Positions 41,399 to 51,472 of a stretch of 64,000 nt of DNA are shown piece after piece. This DNA comes from Azolla caroliniana. Taxonomy: Eukaryota; Polypodiophyta. Made by a program: the position numbers and the translations under genes. Every line of letters begins with the position of its first letter. The stretch's first letter is position 1. The stretch spans positions 9,176,001 to 9,240,000 of the forward strand of contig JBHGNT010000009.1 of the NCBI GenBank assembly GCA_043228905.1. Reading direction: 5' to 3'. The notes beneath the pieces are model-generated. The model did no database searches and had not been told where the DNA came from. It was given only the letters and a program-made list of their open reading frames with translations.

Positions 41399-42802
41399 TG
41401 TCGTGTGGTTTTTCACACACGATATGAAAACTAGTAAAATAATTATATACGATTAGCTTAATATATTGATATGGGAAGATAGATGTGTTCAAGAGCTTCA
41501 TAGCGTATTTTACTACGCATAAAACGGATAAACAAGTATCAAGTTATGTGAGTGTAAAGTTTGAAGAAAAGAAAAGAAAAGACAAAACTGTGAGATATCC
41601 CACATAGATAGGACAACATTGGAACCCAGAATATATAAGGGAACCCAAAACATATTCATTCTATCAATGTATGGAGCACAGAATGTTCAAGGTGACGTGG
41701 GCTACATTGTGTGGTGTGCACGCTTTGAGCATACGTGTGTATGCACGATTGTGTTAACGCTTTGGGCGTACGTGCGTGTGCATGGCCACGTGGACGTTTT
41801 CAGACGTACGCGTGCATGGATTGCACGACTGTGTTAACGCTTTAGGCGTACGCGCGTGTGCATGGCCGCGTGGACGTTTTCGGACGTACACGCGCATGGA
41901 CGTCTTCGGATGTAAGTGCGTGTGCAAGTTTAGGCGTATGCATGGACGTCTTCGGATGTACGTGCGTGTGCAAGTTTCAGGCGTATGCGTGGACGTTTTG
42001 GACGAACACGTGTGTGCGGACGAGCGTGCGTGCGCACGTGCATGGATGCGTACACTACGGTGCGGTCGAGACTTTTCTGCGCGAATGCGTACACGGTGCA
42101 GGTTGGACGCGCGCGCGCATCAATGCGTACACTACACGGTCGGGACTTTTGCACACGGACGCGTCTACAGTTTGGTTGTGATGCACGTATGGATTGCGCA
42201 CGGGCAAAACTTTATGGATGATTGTGTCATTTGGCCGAATTATACGGACATTCGCATGCAACCAAAAGCCAAGGCCATGCAACTAAAAGTAAAAGGCATC
42301 CATCTAAAAATGGAAGCATGCAACTAAAAGCAGAGGCCATCCAACTAAAAGTGGGCATGCAAAGTAACATTGGGGAGGAGGATGAACAAGGAGCTCGATA
42401 TATGTCCCATTTTTTCCCTCTTAGTTTTTTTCCTTCTTTAATCTTCCCTCTCAGATTCAAGAAACAAATTATCTCACATATTGATATCAAACTCCGAGCT
42501 TTGTTTACTTGATCTTTCTAGTCAAAAATTATCTCTTGTATTCATATCGGACCACTCCTTGCATGGTTGTTGGCTCCTTTCTTTGAAAAATTAATCTCTC
42601 ATTTCCATACCCAATCTATTGTAACAAGATTCTGAAATTATAAAGAATCGATTTTCTTTTGCAATAAACTAATGATTTGTCTCTCCCACTTGTCTTATGC
42701 TTAAAACTTGCTTGTGTTGTACATGTTGCACTAAATCCTTCTAGTCCAGAACCCCGGCGGTTCCGTCTCACGATCCGCACATAGTGACGGATTTTCACGA
42801 CA
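41399..42802. mobile_element. solo LTR K in the RT of D
   Basis: About 1,404 bp ending TGTCGTGTGG...TTTTCACGACA. Its terminal TGTCGTG/CACGACA inverted repeat and TG...CA ends fit an LTR. Flanks read CCAG on the left and CCGG on the right, a diverged duplication of the copia target, whose RT frame continues on both sides. The plus strand has a TATATAAG box (41633-41640) and an AATAAA (about 42663), so transcription was probably rightward. No internal region, PBS or polypurine tract. The family is not recognised. The centre is a CpG-rich minisatellite. Confidence 0.8.
41700..42365. repeat. CpG-rich minisatellite block in LTR K
   Basis: Successive tandem families: an 80-bp unit (GTGTTAACGCTTT at 41751 and 41831), a 46-bp unit (GGACGTCTTCGGATGTA at about 41899 and 41944), further degenerate GCGTACAC/TGCGTACAC units to 42180, and about five 18-22-bp units built on CATGCAACTAAAAG (42255-42365). 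ACGT cores are very dense, in a region otherwise AT-rich. Long open frames here (for example 41776-42327) come from the repeats. Confidence 0.9.
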
Positions 42803-43088
42803 CCGGCGCAAATATCTCGTCGAAGTCCACGCCCTTCTTCTGTTGGAACACCTTCACCACGATCCTGGCTTTGTACCTTGGAGGGTTGCCGACATCTCTC
42901 GGTTTCAACTTGTACACCCACTTGTTTCGGAGTGCCCTCTTTCCTTTCGGCAACTCCACCAATTCATACGTGTGGTTCTCATGCAGGGAATCCATCTCAT
43001 CTTGCATGGCACTCAACCACTTGCGGCTATGGGTGTCATTCTTCGCTTCTTCGAAGCTTTCTGGCTCCCCCTCATCGGTCAGCAGCAC
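42803..43088 (-). CDS. element D RT N-terminal fragment
   Basis: Minus-strand frame: SFEEAKNDTHSRKWLSAMQDEM, HENHTYELVELPKGKRAL, KWVYKLKPRDVGNPPRYKARIVVKVF, QQKKGVDFDEIFAPV, then LTR K. This is the start of copia RT. The rest follows at 41398. Confidence 0.9.
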
Positions 43089-44525
43089 ATGCTCTGCATC
43101 CGGAAATCTTTGGGGGGGCCTTCTCTCTCTGAGAGGATATCTCCGCCTTTGGCTTTCGGCAACCGGCTCCTCTATTTGTTCTTCATCCGAATTCGATTCG
43201 GGGTCTTGGCCGGTTCCGGTTTCAACTTCCTCTACTTCTTCTTCTGCTGGTTCGGTATCCTCACCGTAACCGGAGTGTCAACCGGCTCTTAGCCGGGTGG
43301 GTCCGAATCTCATCGGAGTTCATTATCTTCTTCTTCGACTCCCAGTTGGCAAGAGTCTTGTCCTCCATGAAGATAATATCTCGGCTCCGGAAAACCTTCT
43401 TGTCAACCGAATCCCACACTCGGTAGCTGAACCAATCATCGTCGTATCCAAGGAATATGCATGGTCGGGTCTTTGGATCCAACTTTCCTCTCCGGTCCTT
43501 AGCAACATGCATGTACGCGAGACACCCGAACACCTCCGGTTCACACCTTTTGCGGCGTGTCTCCATCCAAGGGCACTGAGGGTGATCTGTTTATCACATA
43601 GATCGTTGTCGACAGCGCCTTAGCCCAAAACGTCTTGGGTAGTTTAGCATGTGCTAGCATACTCCGGACCCTCTCCATTATGGTCTGGTTCATCCTCTCG
43701 GCTAGCCCGTTTAGTTCCGGCGTCTTCGGCACGGTAATTTCGAGCCGGATTCCCTTCGAACGGCAGTACTCCTCGAACTGCCCCCGGTATTCCCCTCCGT
43801 TATCTGCTCGAACCGCCTTCAGCTTCCATCCGGTTTTTCTTTCCACTCTTGCGTGGAGCTCCTTGAAGACGGATAACACCTGATCCTTCGTCTTCAACAG
43901 TGTCGCCCACAGCCTCCTGTTGTGGTCATCTATGAACGTCACGAAGTACTGCGCTCCGGCATGGGACTTCATGTCCACTTGACACACATCGGTATGCACC
44001 AACTCCAATGGTGCATTACGTCTCATCGGTGGCCTTGATTGGAAGGAGGTCCAGTTTTGCTTACCGGCTAGGCAGTCGGTGCACCTCTCAAGATGCACGT
44101 TCTTCACCGGAATGAAGTTGTCATCAGCAAGCCTCTTCATCCCCTTCACGCTCATGTGACACAGTCTCTTGTGCCACAGCTCACCGGCAGTGTCGGAAAC
44201 CACGTTCACTTCTTCCGGGCATAACCGAGCATTCATCAGGTACAACGTGTTGACCTTCCGGGCCCGAGCCACTATCAGGCTCCCTTTGCTGAATTTCATG
44301 ACTCCGTTCCAGATGCTACCCATGTAGCCTTCATCATCTAGCCGGTCGGCTGATATCAGGTTTAGTCGAACCTCCGGAACGTGCCGGACATCCTTCAGCA
44401 ACAGCTTCCATCCGGTTGGTATTGTCAACCACACGTCTCCTATGCCGACAATTCGGCATGTACCTTCATTCCCCATCCGGACACAGCCGTGATCACTGGA
44501 TGTGTAGGATGAGAAGCATTTCCAG
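43089..44525 (-). CDS. element D integrase
   Basis: 44587-43541 is open for 348 residues: PDWKCFSSY (protease end), KLLLKDVRHVPEVRLNLIS, AGELWHKRLCHMSVKGMKRL and CTDCLAGKQ (HHCC zinc module), LELVHTDVCQVDM (catalytic Asp), FIDDHNRRLWA, VRADNGGEYRGQFEEYC (Asp), PELNGLAERMNQTIMERVRSM (Glu), LPKTFWAKALSTTIYV. All three catalytic acids are present. 43566-43261 continues with EVFGCLAYMHVAKDRRGKLDPK and YRVWDSVDKKVF, the C-terminal region, then the proline/serine-rich linker to RT. A frame overlap at about 43550 separates the two. Confidence 0.93.
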
Positions 44526-45480
44526 TCCGGGGTTAAGGTAGAACGACGCTCCGGAATCGACAACCCACGTTGTCTCGTCGCCGGCAAGGTTCAACTCACT
44601 CTCCTCGGTGATGAGCATCAACTCTTCTTCACTTGCCGCGATTGCCGTCGTTCCCTTCCGGTCCGATCCCCTCCGGTCTTTACCGTTCTGGTCCAGTGTC
44701 CGCTTTGAATCGGTATCATCGGTTTCCTTGTCTTTTCGGAAGTGCCGACAGTTCTTCTGGAAGTGTCCTGGCTTGCCGCAATAGAAGCAAGTAGGTTTCC
44801 CCCTTAACTTTGACCGTGTCCTCGACTTTTCCCAGTTCTGGGGACTACGGTTCCTCTGTCTTCTGCGTTCTGATTCGGTAAGGAGCGCTTTTGAGTTGGA
44901 GCTCGTATCCTTGTCTTTCCAACGCGTCTCCTCATCTAGCAAGCTTGACTTCACTCTTGTTAGGGATAAATGTTTCCCTTCCGGCCCGGCGTTGCCCAAA
45001 GTGACAACCAACGTCTCCCAGCTATCTGGGAGGGAACCGAGCAGGAGTAGTGCTAGTACCTCATTGGCGAGAGGTACTTCCAATGATGTTGCCTGGTGGA
45101 TCAGCCCCTGGAAGGCATTCATGTGCTCCGCCATGTTGGAACCATCTTGGTACCGGAGTCTTACTAGCTTCCGAAATACTGAAACCTGATTAACAACATT
45201 TTTGTTCTGAAACATAATGTCGATCTTCTCCCATAGCTCATGAGCCTTGCTCTCTTCATTGAAGTTGTTGTATAGACTCATGTCGATGAAGCACCGTATG
45301 TACACCGTTGTCTTCATGTGCATCACCTCCCATATCGTGGCATCGATTTTGTCCAGTCTCTTGTCCCCAAACTGAACCGGCAACCAAAGATCTTTAACCA
45401 CGAGCATGTCCCTCATCTTCAACTTCCACACTGAGTAGTTGGAGACGGTGAGCTTGAACATGCCTCCCAACGAATCGTCC
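44490..45480 (-). CDS. element D Gag-protease
   Basis: Start MDDSLGGMFKLTVSNYSVWK at about 45483. Copia Gag: WKLKMRDMLVVKDLW, AHELWEKIDIMFQNKNVVNQ, FRKLVRLRYQDGSNMAEHM, LLLGSLPDSWETLVV. Then the zinc knuckle CFYCGKPGHFQKNC, a charged stretch, and protease WVVDSGASFYLNP with an intact catalytic DSGA. A one-base insertion directly after this (about 44530) shifts the frame; the integrase frame takes over in an overlap. Otherwise intact. Confidence 0.93.
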
Positions 45481-45498
45481 ATTTTTCTGTGTCGTTTC

Positions 45499-45510
45499 GC
45501 TCTGATACCA
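45499..45510 (-). other. primer binding site of element D
   Basis: Minus strand TGGTATCAGAGC, three bases away from the LTR (45511-45513): initiator tRNA-Met primer. Confidence 0.93.
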
Positions 45511-45513
45511 ATT

Positions 45514-46120
45514 TGACGAGAAATATGCGGAATAATCTCCGGCCACAACCGAAGCGTATATCACTTGATGACAATCAAACATAGAAGAAATGGGAATGGA
45601 GGTAAGTACACAAACCGAAAGAGAATACACAGGATGTTAACGTGGAAAACCCTGAGAGGGAAAAACCACGGGAGTCCACAGACTCCAAACTATCACTATG
45701 TCAAGGAGTACAACAGGGAGCATAGAGGCAACGACCTCTTGCTCACAATCTTCGCCTAGCGGCGGTTACAATAGAGACATGCTCTGTATCGCTCTCTCTC
45801 TCTCTCTCTCTCTCAATACAATCGTAACACCAATAACACTATACAAAGATAATAACAGCAACTATGATGCTTAAACACACTGTTTGCCCTAGGTCACATT
45901 TATACTAATATGACATTAGGACTATTTATAGATATAGCCCCAATGGGCTCTCAGAAACATATCTACATATATGTCCCTTCATCCGGTGAGAGGTTCTCAC
46001 CGGGCCTGCAACATTCGGTTCTCACTAGGTTTTCCTTGTCGGGTACTTGTCATCCAGTTCTCACCGGGTCTTCCGATGTCGGGCCTTCGTATCCCATCCG
46101 GAGGGACCGAGATCCTAACA
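45514..46120 (-). repeat. 5' LTR of element D
   Basis: 607 bp matching 39477-40079 with scattered substitutions and a longer CT tract (about 45791-45815). It abuts CATGT, the right target duplication. Confidence 0.95.
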
Positions 46121-46125
46121 CATGT

Positions 46126-47426
46126 CGGTCACGAAGATGACAACCGTTCGTGCATTGCTTGCGGTAGCCACGGCAAAGGGGTGGCATTTACATCAGATGG
46201 GAGTAAAGAACACGTCGTTCCTACAAGGCAATCTTGAGGAACAAGTGTACATGGTACAACCCCCACCCCCAATATCTATCCGAATGGAACACCTCGGTGG
46301 TTTGTTGATTGAAGAGGTTGCCATACGGACTCAAGCAAGCCCCGCGTTCTTGGAACACGAAGATCATGCAAAGCGTGCATAGGATGGAGTTTGCTTTGTC
46401 GAAATCGAACTCTTCATTGTTCATTCGGTCGAGTCGGACCAGACCAATTAGCATTCTACTATATGTCGACGATCTAGTCATCGTCGGTGCCGACCTCAGA
46501 GAAATCAGTCGTGTAAAGTCTCAACTTGCAGCATCATTCGAAATGAAGGATGTGGGGGACCTTCATTACTTCCTCGGGATGGAAGTGATCCGAACCTTGA
46601 AGGCATAATGATCAGCCAACACCACTATGTGTTGAATATGCTCTTCATGTTCAGGATGACCGATTGCAAATCCGTCTCAATCCCTCTGGACAGAAACATG
46701 AAGGTTCGCCAAGGTTCAGGAAAGGCGTGCGACCCAGCACAGGTACGACACATTGTCAGAAGCCTCATCTACTTGACGATCACCCAGTCGGACCTCAGTT
46801 ACCTGGTCGGCTTGATGAGTCAATTCATGTCGCTGCCAAAGATCGAACACCTTAATTGCGCGCAAAGGATATTGCGATATGTCAGCAGCACTAAAGATAG
46901 GGCGTTGCTATATCGGGCAGGAGTAACAGAGGAGTTAGTCGGCTACACAGATGCCGATTGGGCCGGAAATGTCGGCGATTGAAGGTCAACTTCAGGATTC
47001 ACGTTTTCATTGGGAAACGTTGTGATCGCTTGGAGTAGCAAAAAACGGCCAACACTGGCACTGTCGAGCATTGAGGTCGAGTATTGAGGGGCGGTTGTCG
47101 CCACGTGCAAAACCATTTGGCTAAAAAGGCTATTAAAGGATTTGCATGTGGAGGTGTTTGAACTGACAATGATATACTGTGACAACCTCAGTAGTATCCA
47201 ACTCGCAAAGAACCCTGTCGTCTTCCACGCCCGAACAAAGCAATTTGAGGTGCACTGTCATTTGGTCCACGACAGAGTCCTCTCCGGTGGAGTTGAACTT
47301 GTGTATGTTCCGACTGATCAGTAGGTGGCCGATATCTTCACCAAACCTCTTGGCCTAGACAAGTTGCGACATTTTTCGAGTATGTTTGGCTTACAGCAGC
47401 TCAACATCCCGAACTTGAGGGGGAGG
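46126..47426 (+). pseudogene. element G RT-RNase H (broken)
   Basis: [22 protein letters not shown], then a small frame error in [28 protein letters not shown] in the next frame, the catalytic LLYVDDLVIVGAD, DVGDLHYFLGMEVI, another shift at 46600, SLIYLTITQSDLSYLVG, CAQRILRYVSSTKDRALLY, VGYTDADWAGNVGD and a TGA. RNase H continues with LSSIEVEY then TGA, IYCDNLSSIQLAKN and ADIFTKPLGLDKLRHF, ending NIPNLRG at the first polypurine tract (47411-47426). Confidence 0.88.
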
Positions 47427-48169
47427 AGTGAAGTCGAAAAGGAGAGAGACAAAGTTCGTGAAACCAAATCGGATGAAGAATTCGATTTCAACATGACTAA
47501 AGAAGTTGGAATATCCGGATTGGCTGGAGAAGTGGAGGACACATGGACAAGTGGAAGAAGATCGGCTAAGCAAAGGCTAGCCACATGCAAGGGGAGCGGT
47601 CAAAAGAAAGAGTCGAAGCCATAACCAACCGAACCAAGGGGAGGAAAAGCCGAGAAGGGCAAGAGAGGCGGCAGAGTCGAGAAGGATAGAGCTGACCGAG
47701 TGAAGGCCAAGACCAGGACATGGGCAAATGTGGTCAAGGGCTGAAAGCAGAACCAATCAAAAGCAACCGATTCGATCAAAGTGTTCGATTTGGGGGAACC
47801 GAATCGATTGGCCAAGCGGACGAGAAGGCAGTCGAAGCTGACACCGAAACGGAGGAACCAACGGGTCGAGGGGCGTTGTCGTAGTGTATTTCGTACACTA
47901 CGTGAAAAACGTATAAACTACGACAGCACGAATACCAGGACAACGAGGGAGCTGAAAAGGGCCAAGGCAGCAGACAAGCCAATCATAGAGGTCGAGGTAC
48001 GCGGAACCAGACGAGTCAAGAAGCGTCAGACTGAAGAGGTCGTGGGACGCAAGGCCGGACTAGACAAGGAGCGCAAGCGAGGGGTTGGGACACTAGGGGA
48101 AGAGGCTGGAGTTACGAAACAGCCAAAGCTGACATGATAGTGGAACCTCAAGTTGAGCTTGAGGGGGAG
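47427..48169 (+). pseudogene. element G 3' tail between two polypurine tracts
   Basis: About 725 bp between GAACTTGAGGGGGAG (47411-47426) and AGCTTGAGGGGGAG (48156-48169, touching the LTR). Coding traces of the family tail remain (KTRTWANVVKG, FDLGEPNRLAKRTRRQSK, KRVKKRQTEEVV) across frames. A 49-bp hairpin-like insert lies at 47877-47925. Confidence 0.78.
47877..47925. repeat. 49-bp hairpin segment with TGTCGTAGT ends
   Basis: Begins TGTCGTAGT and ends ACTACGACA, perfect 9-bp inverted termini; inside, GTAGTGTA...TACACTAC forms a second stem. The F tail has nothing similar at this place. The ends resemble the TGTCGTG/CACGACA ends of LTR K. It could be a tiny MITE-like insertion or a collapsed LTR remnant. 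No clear target duplication. Confidence 0.6.
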
Positions 48170-48638
48170 TGTTGAGAGAGAAGCTCAACATGAGTCGAAT
48201 CGGCTAAAGAAGTCGAGGGCTGAGGGCCGAGAGCCAAGAGCGGGGGGGTGGGAGGTGGGAGGTGGGAGCCGAATTGAAGAGAGTTTGATTCAGGTATGCT
48301 GAGATGGAAGGATTCCGAAAGGTCGTTGATGGCCTATATTCCTATTATAGAAGATAGGAATATTGTAGGTAGAATTAGTGTCAGGCTCATTTATGAGCAT
48401 TCAAGTATTGATGGTACTTGTGTCAGCCCACTTGTCAGGGGCTTGTATAAAAAGTGCTCACTGAGCATGGTGTATGTACAGAGTGTTCATTATTTGTAAT
48501 AGAAATTGTTGTCTGCTCTCTCTGTCTCTTTCTCATCACCATCACCATTCTCTGCCTTTACCTAACTGTCGAGTTTCTGAAACCCAACTGTGTACTCAAT
48601 GTTTATCGCATACACTTCCGCACATGTATTCTTTTACA
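48170..48638 (+). repeat. 3' LTR of element G
   Basis: 469 bp from TGTTGAGAGAG to TTTTACA. Contains a G-rich run (48241-48270) and the family TATA box (about 48446). Its last 281 bp match the truncated 5' LTR. Confidence 0.92.
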
Positions 48639-49950
48639 TGGGGCAAGACATAAAAGTGGTGTGAGAAAGTGAGACTGAGGAAGTGAGACTGCCTAAGGTT
48701 ACGGTGCATTGGGCTTGCGTGCGAGAGTGGTATAGATGTTGGTGATCACCAAAAAAGGACTTGAATGGAGGGATCAATGGATTTGGGGAAGCCTATCTGG
48801 TGAACTAAAATGGCGCTAATGGAAGAGATACTACTACAAGAGTCTAACAAGATGGTGTGGGTTGAGTGACTAATGGTGGTGCATACCCACGAAGTGGAAG
48901 AGGCAGACGTTTGGACGCATGGGGCTTAGCTCTTCCATCAGCACCCCATTTTCCCGAAAGCTTAGCCAAAGATGTTGCGTCAGCCACGGTGATCAAGGCT
49001 TGTTGCTCGTGAGATTGTTGTTGCAATTTCCGGCAGTGATGTCGAACGTGTCCATAATTGTTGCAATAGAAGCACTTCGGGGCCCTTGGGCATCACGATT
49101 GGGAAGATTGCGGCGAGCCTGTAGTTGCACGTTTTGGACATCAATGTCCATGGGGATTGCTCCCTTGTTCAGGGCTCGCAAGTCAGTCGATGGTGGAGGG
49201 GGCCAACATGGTTGAGAGTCGGATAACGTCCAATCTTCGATGCATTGGGTGATGAGGCTGGCTTCGTTGAATGTCTTGGGCCCTTGGTCTGAGGCATGTC
49301 GGGTGATCGGGTGATGTCATGAAGCAAACGAGGCCATAAGAAGAAAAGCTTGACATGCTCGGGCATAGTAGGATCAGCACGAACGAGGAGTTGATTTAAA
49401 CAAACACCAAATTGGCCCACTAGTCCATGTGTTTGTTGCTGCAACGTCTCGAGATGTTGCAACGCTGTCTGGGCTGAATTTTGATGGGCGAAGTTTTGAA
49501 CGAGGAGATCCTGGAGGATCACCCAGTTCTCTGTCACTTCGCTTGCTTGTTGTACATACCAGGTGGCAGTGACATTTTCGAGTAGGGTACAAACTTACAA
49601 AGCTTTGCGCGCGTCGGACCATTGGTGGTAACTAGAGATCATCTCAAAGCAGTCCAACCAAGCTAACACATCCTTAGAGGGAGAGCCGAGAAAGACTTCA
49701 GATGAACCTTGGAATATGACCGATCTTGAGACCGTTCACTGTTAATGGAGAGGAAGAAGAGCATAGCTTGATTTGTGTGGCTGATTTGAAGCATGGCGTT
49801 GGAGAGGACTTGCAAGAGTTGCTCCACTTGGAAGGGGGGTGGCAGCTCATGAGGCTGCATAGGGGTGTCAATGTAGGAGGCAACAGGAGGGAGTTGTGAC
49901 ACCATGAACAAAGTGGTAGCGGGAAAAATTTTAACCCACTTCTCCACCAA
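48639..49950 (-). pseudogene. element H Gag and protease start (broken)
   Basis: Minus strand from 49950: a start region with MQPHELPPPFQVEQLL, then the capsid-like part across frames (LGWTAL, TENWVILQDLLVQNFAHQNSAQ, PEHVKLFFLW), and the zinc knuckle CFYCNNYGHVRHHC at about 49043-49084. The protease start is decayed and reaches HHFYVLP at 48640, the point where the G complex is inserted; its end lies at 36262. Gypsy Gag motifs (W-rich YHQW-type region near 49620) are visible. Several stops. Confidence 0.85.
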
Positions 49951-49952
49951 TA

Positions 49953-50186
49953 TGTGAAATGCACATAAAGATACTCCAAACCAGCTTGCTTAGCGTCTTA
50001 CTTCTTGCTCAATGTATAGTTGATACAAAGGTACCCATTTGGGTTGGCTTATCTTAGCTACATGCATCCTAAAAAAGGTATTCTAAAAGGGGGCACAAAG
50101 CAACACATACACACCACAACATGAAGGCATTTGTGCTAAAAAAGGTTTTGTGAAAAGGAGGCACAAAGGAACACGTGCACATCACA
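49953..50186 (-). repeat. right inverted terminal repeat of H (LTR)
   Basis: 234 bp. On the minus strand it runs TGTGATGTGCACG...GCATTTCACA and is directly followed by TATTGGTGGAGAAGTGGG and then gag, as expected for a 5' LTR plus a PBS starting TGG (tRNA not identified). It is the reverse complement of 27509-27740. Confidence 0.82.
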
Positions 50187-51472
50187 ATATATTAAACAAA
50201 ATAATGCAAGTTCAACCCTAAAAAAGCAAATTATATATTGTGGGTTAAGATTTGCATGGAAATAGAATACACTTGAATTCATAGGTGTAAATTGTAATTA
50301 TTTGATATAAAAAGTTTCTTATATTTGTTGTCAAAAAATGTGCCCACATACTAATCAAATATTGTGGTTTCTGGAAGAGTTGTCCCCATAAAGCATGCCA
50401 TAAGATTCTAATGTTTTCAACTTAGACACAAGGTTCACTTGTTTTTGCATATTGATCTCAAAATATTGGCCTTCAACTTTCTCTAGGATCTAGTCCTTTA
50501 GATAACAAACCATTTGAACATCACCAGTAATATATGTATTAGAGAAAAAAAAGGTCGGGTGAACAATTTGTACTATCTAGGAATCACATTGTAAAATATT
50601 CCCTCTTTTGATGCTAGCTTCAATGAAGCTCTTATTTATGAACATGTAGCCTTCTTGAATTTTTTTAGTTACCTTGCTAGAACCAATACTAAAAAACATT
50701 TTATATACCCTTTGCATCTCTATTTTAAAATGTTTTATCAGTTCTTATGTTACAATATCTAATTTGTGAACGCATTTTTAACCACCTTCATCTTTGTAGA
50801 TAAAATGTTTTATAGGTGAGCAAACTCCTTGGGAGCCCAAATCTCAATGGTTTAGAAAAGCTAAATTTTGTGAATTAAATTCAAACTTACGTACACTTTC
50901 CATAGAGATTTTTGAGTTATACAAACTTATCTAATTTAGACTTCATCATAATGAAGTTCCACAATTTTGTTTTTTTAGGTTAGTAATATAATCTATGTTT
51001 AAGGAATGAATAGTAATCCAAGTGGCAGAAACTTCCCATTGCTATCCTTTCCACAAACTATGTTCTCAACTCAATTGGAATACTACTAGTATTAGGTTAA
51101 TTAAAAATACTATAGAATAAGATATTGGATATCTAGCAATAGTTATTTGACCATTGTAGACATCTAAAAAGAAGGTACAAAAAGCAAGTAATTTAATTTA
51201 GCAACCCAATAATACAATATGGAGTTATTAAGCCAATGGATGATCTCCAAAACATAAAGCAAAAGAGTGATTTTTGAAACCAATAAAGATAATACATGGC
51301 TTGGAAAGAAGTTCAATTTATTCATTTCAGCCCAAGAGGAATGCTTCCGGATTTATTCGGAAATAAAACTGTCATAACTGACCTCTTTACACATGGCCTC
51401 AAGAACTGAAATCTTCAATTTAGGAAATCATCCTATCTTTCGTGAAGGAAGTAAATGATAATATTAGTAGTA
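50187..51472. other. intergenic DNA 3' of the OGDH gene
   Basis: AT-rich; no open frame or repeat recognised. The last part (about 51300-51472) probably contains the 3' untranslated region, and possibly a final short exon, of the dehydrogenase gene: on the minus strand a candidate acceptor TTTCAG lies at about 51405 and GAATAAAT at about 51358. Confidence 0.55.

Larger units (their letters stand above)
39477..46120 (-). mobile_element. Ty1/copia retrotransposon D, nested in G
   Basis: LTRs 39477-40079 and 45514-46120 in the same orientation; target duplication CATGC (39472-39476) and CATGT (46121-46125), one base diverged. The PBS lies beside the right LTR and the polypurine tract beside the left. 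Minus-strand Gag, protease, integrase, RT and RNase H are in copia order and largely open, apart from a frame shift in protease and the solo LTR K inserted in RT. Same family as A, but far better preserved. Confidence 0.96.
36360..48638 (+). mobile_element. Ty1/copia retrotransposon G, nested in H
   Basis: Plus-strand relative of E and F. The 5' LTR is truncated (36360-36644); the 3' LTR is complete (48170-48638). Coding remnants run Gag, protease, integrase, RT, RNase H and tail. Copia element D interrupts RT. The flanks in H fit an imperfect target duplication around GGGG (36260-36265 against 48639-48643), and H's protease frame continues in register across it. All frames are heavily broken. 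Confidence 0.9.
27509..50186 (-). mobile_element. Ty3/gypsy element H with inverted terminal repeats
   Basis: Minus-strand gypsy remnants, from right to left: gag (48860-49950), protease (split at 48639 and 36263), RT (split at 35858 and 35350), RNase H, integrase (split at 33505 and 27838, ending near 27745). Three later insertions, solo LTR J, F and the G complex, account for most of the length. About 232-bp repeats at each end (27509-27740 and 49953-50186) are inverted relative to each other. This is not the direct-repeat layout of an LTR element. A weak ATAT occurs outside both ends. Integrase is truncated where the left repeat begins. Confidence 0.75.

Noticed and set aside
41776-42327. 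183-residue Cys/Arg-rich frame
   Set aside because: Built from the CpG-rich tandem repeats of LTR K; two other frames are open over the same repeats.
41399-42802. DNA transposon with TGTCGTG/CACGACA inverted ends
   Set aside because: TG...CA ends, TATA box, poly(A)-type signal and absence of transposase fit a solo LTR better. The duplication is imperfect, so some doubt remains.
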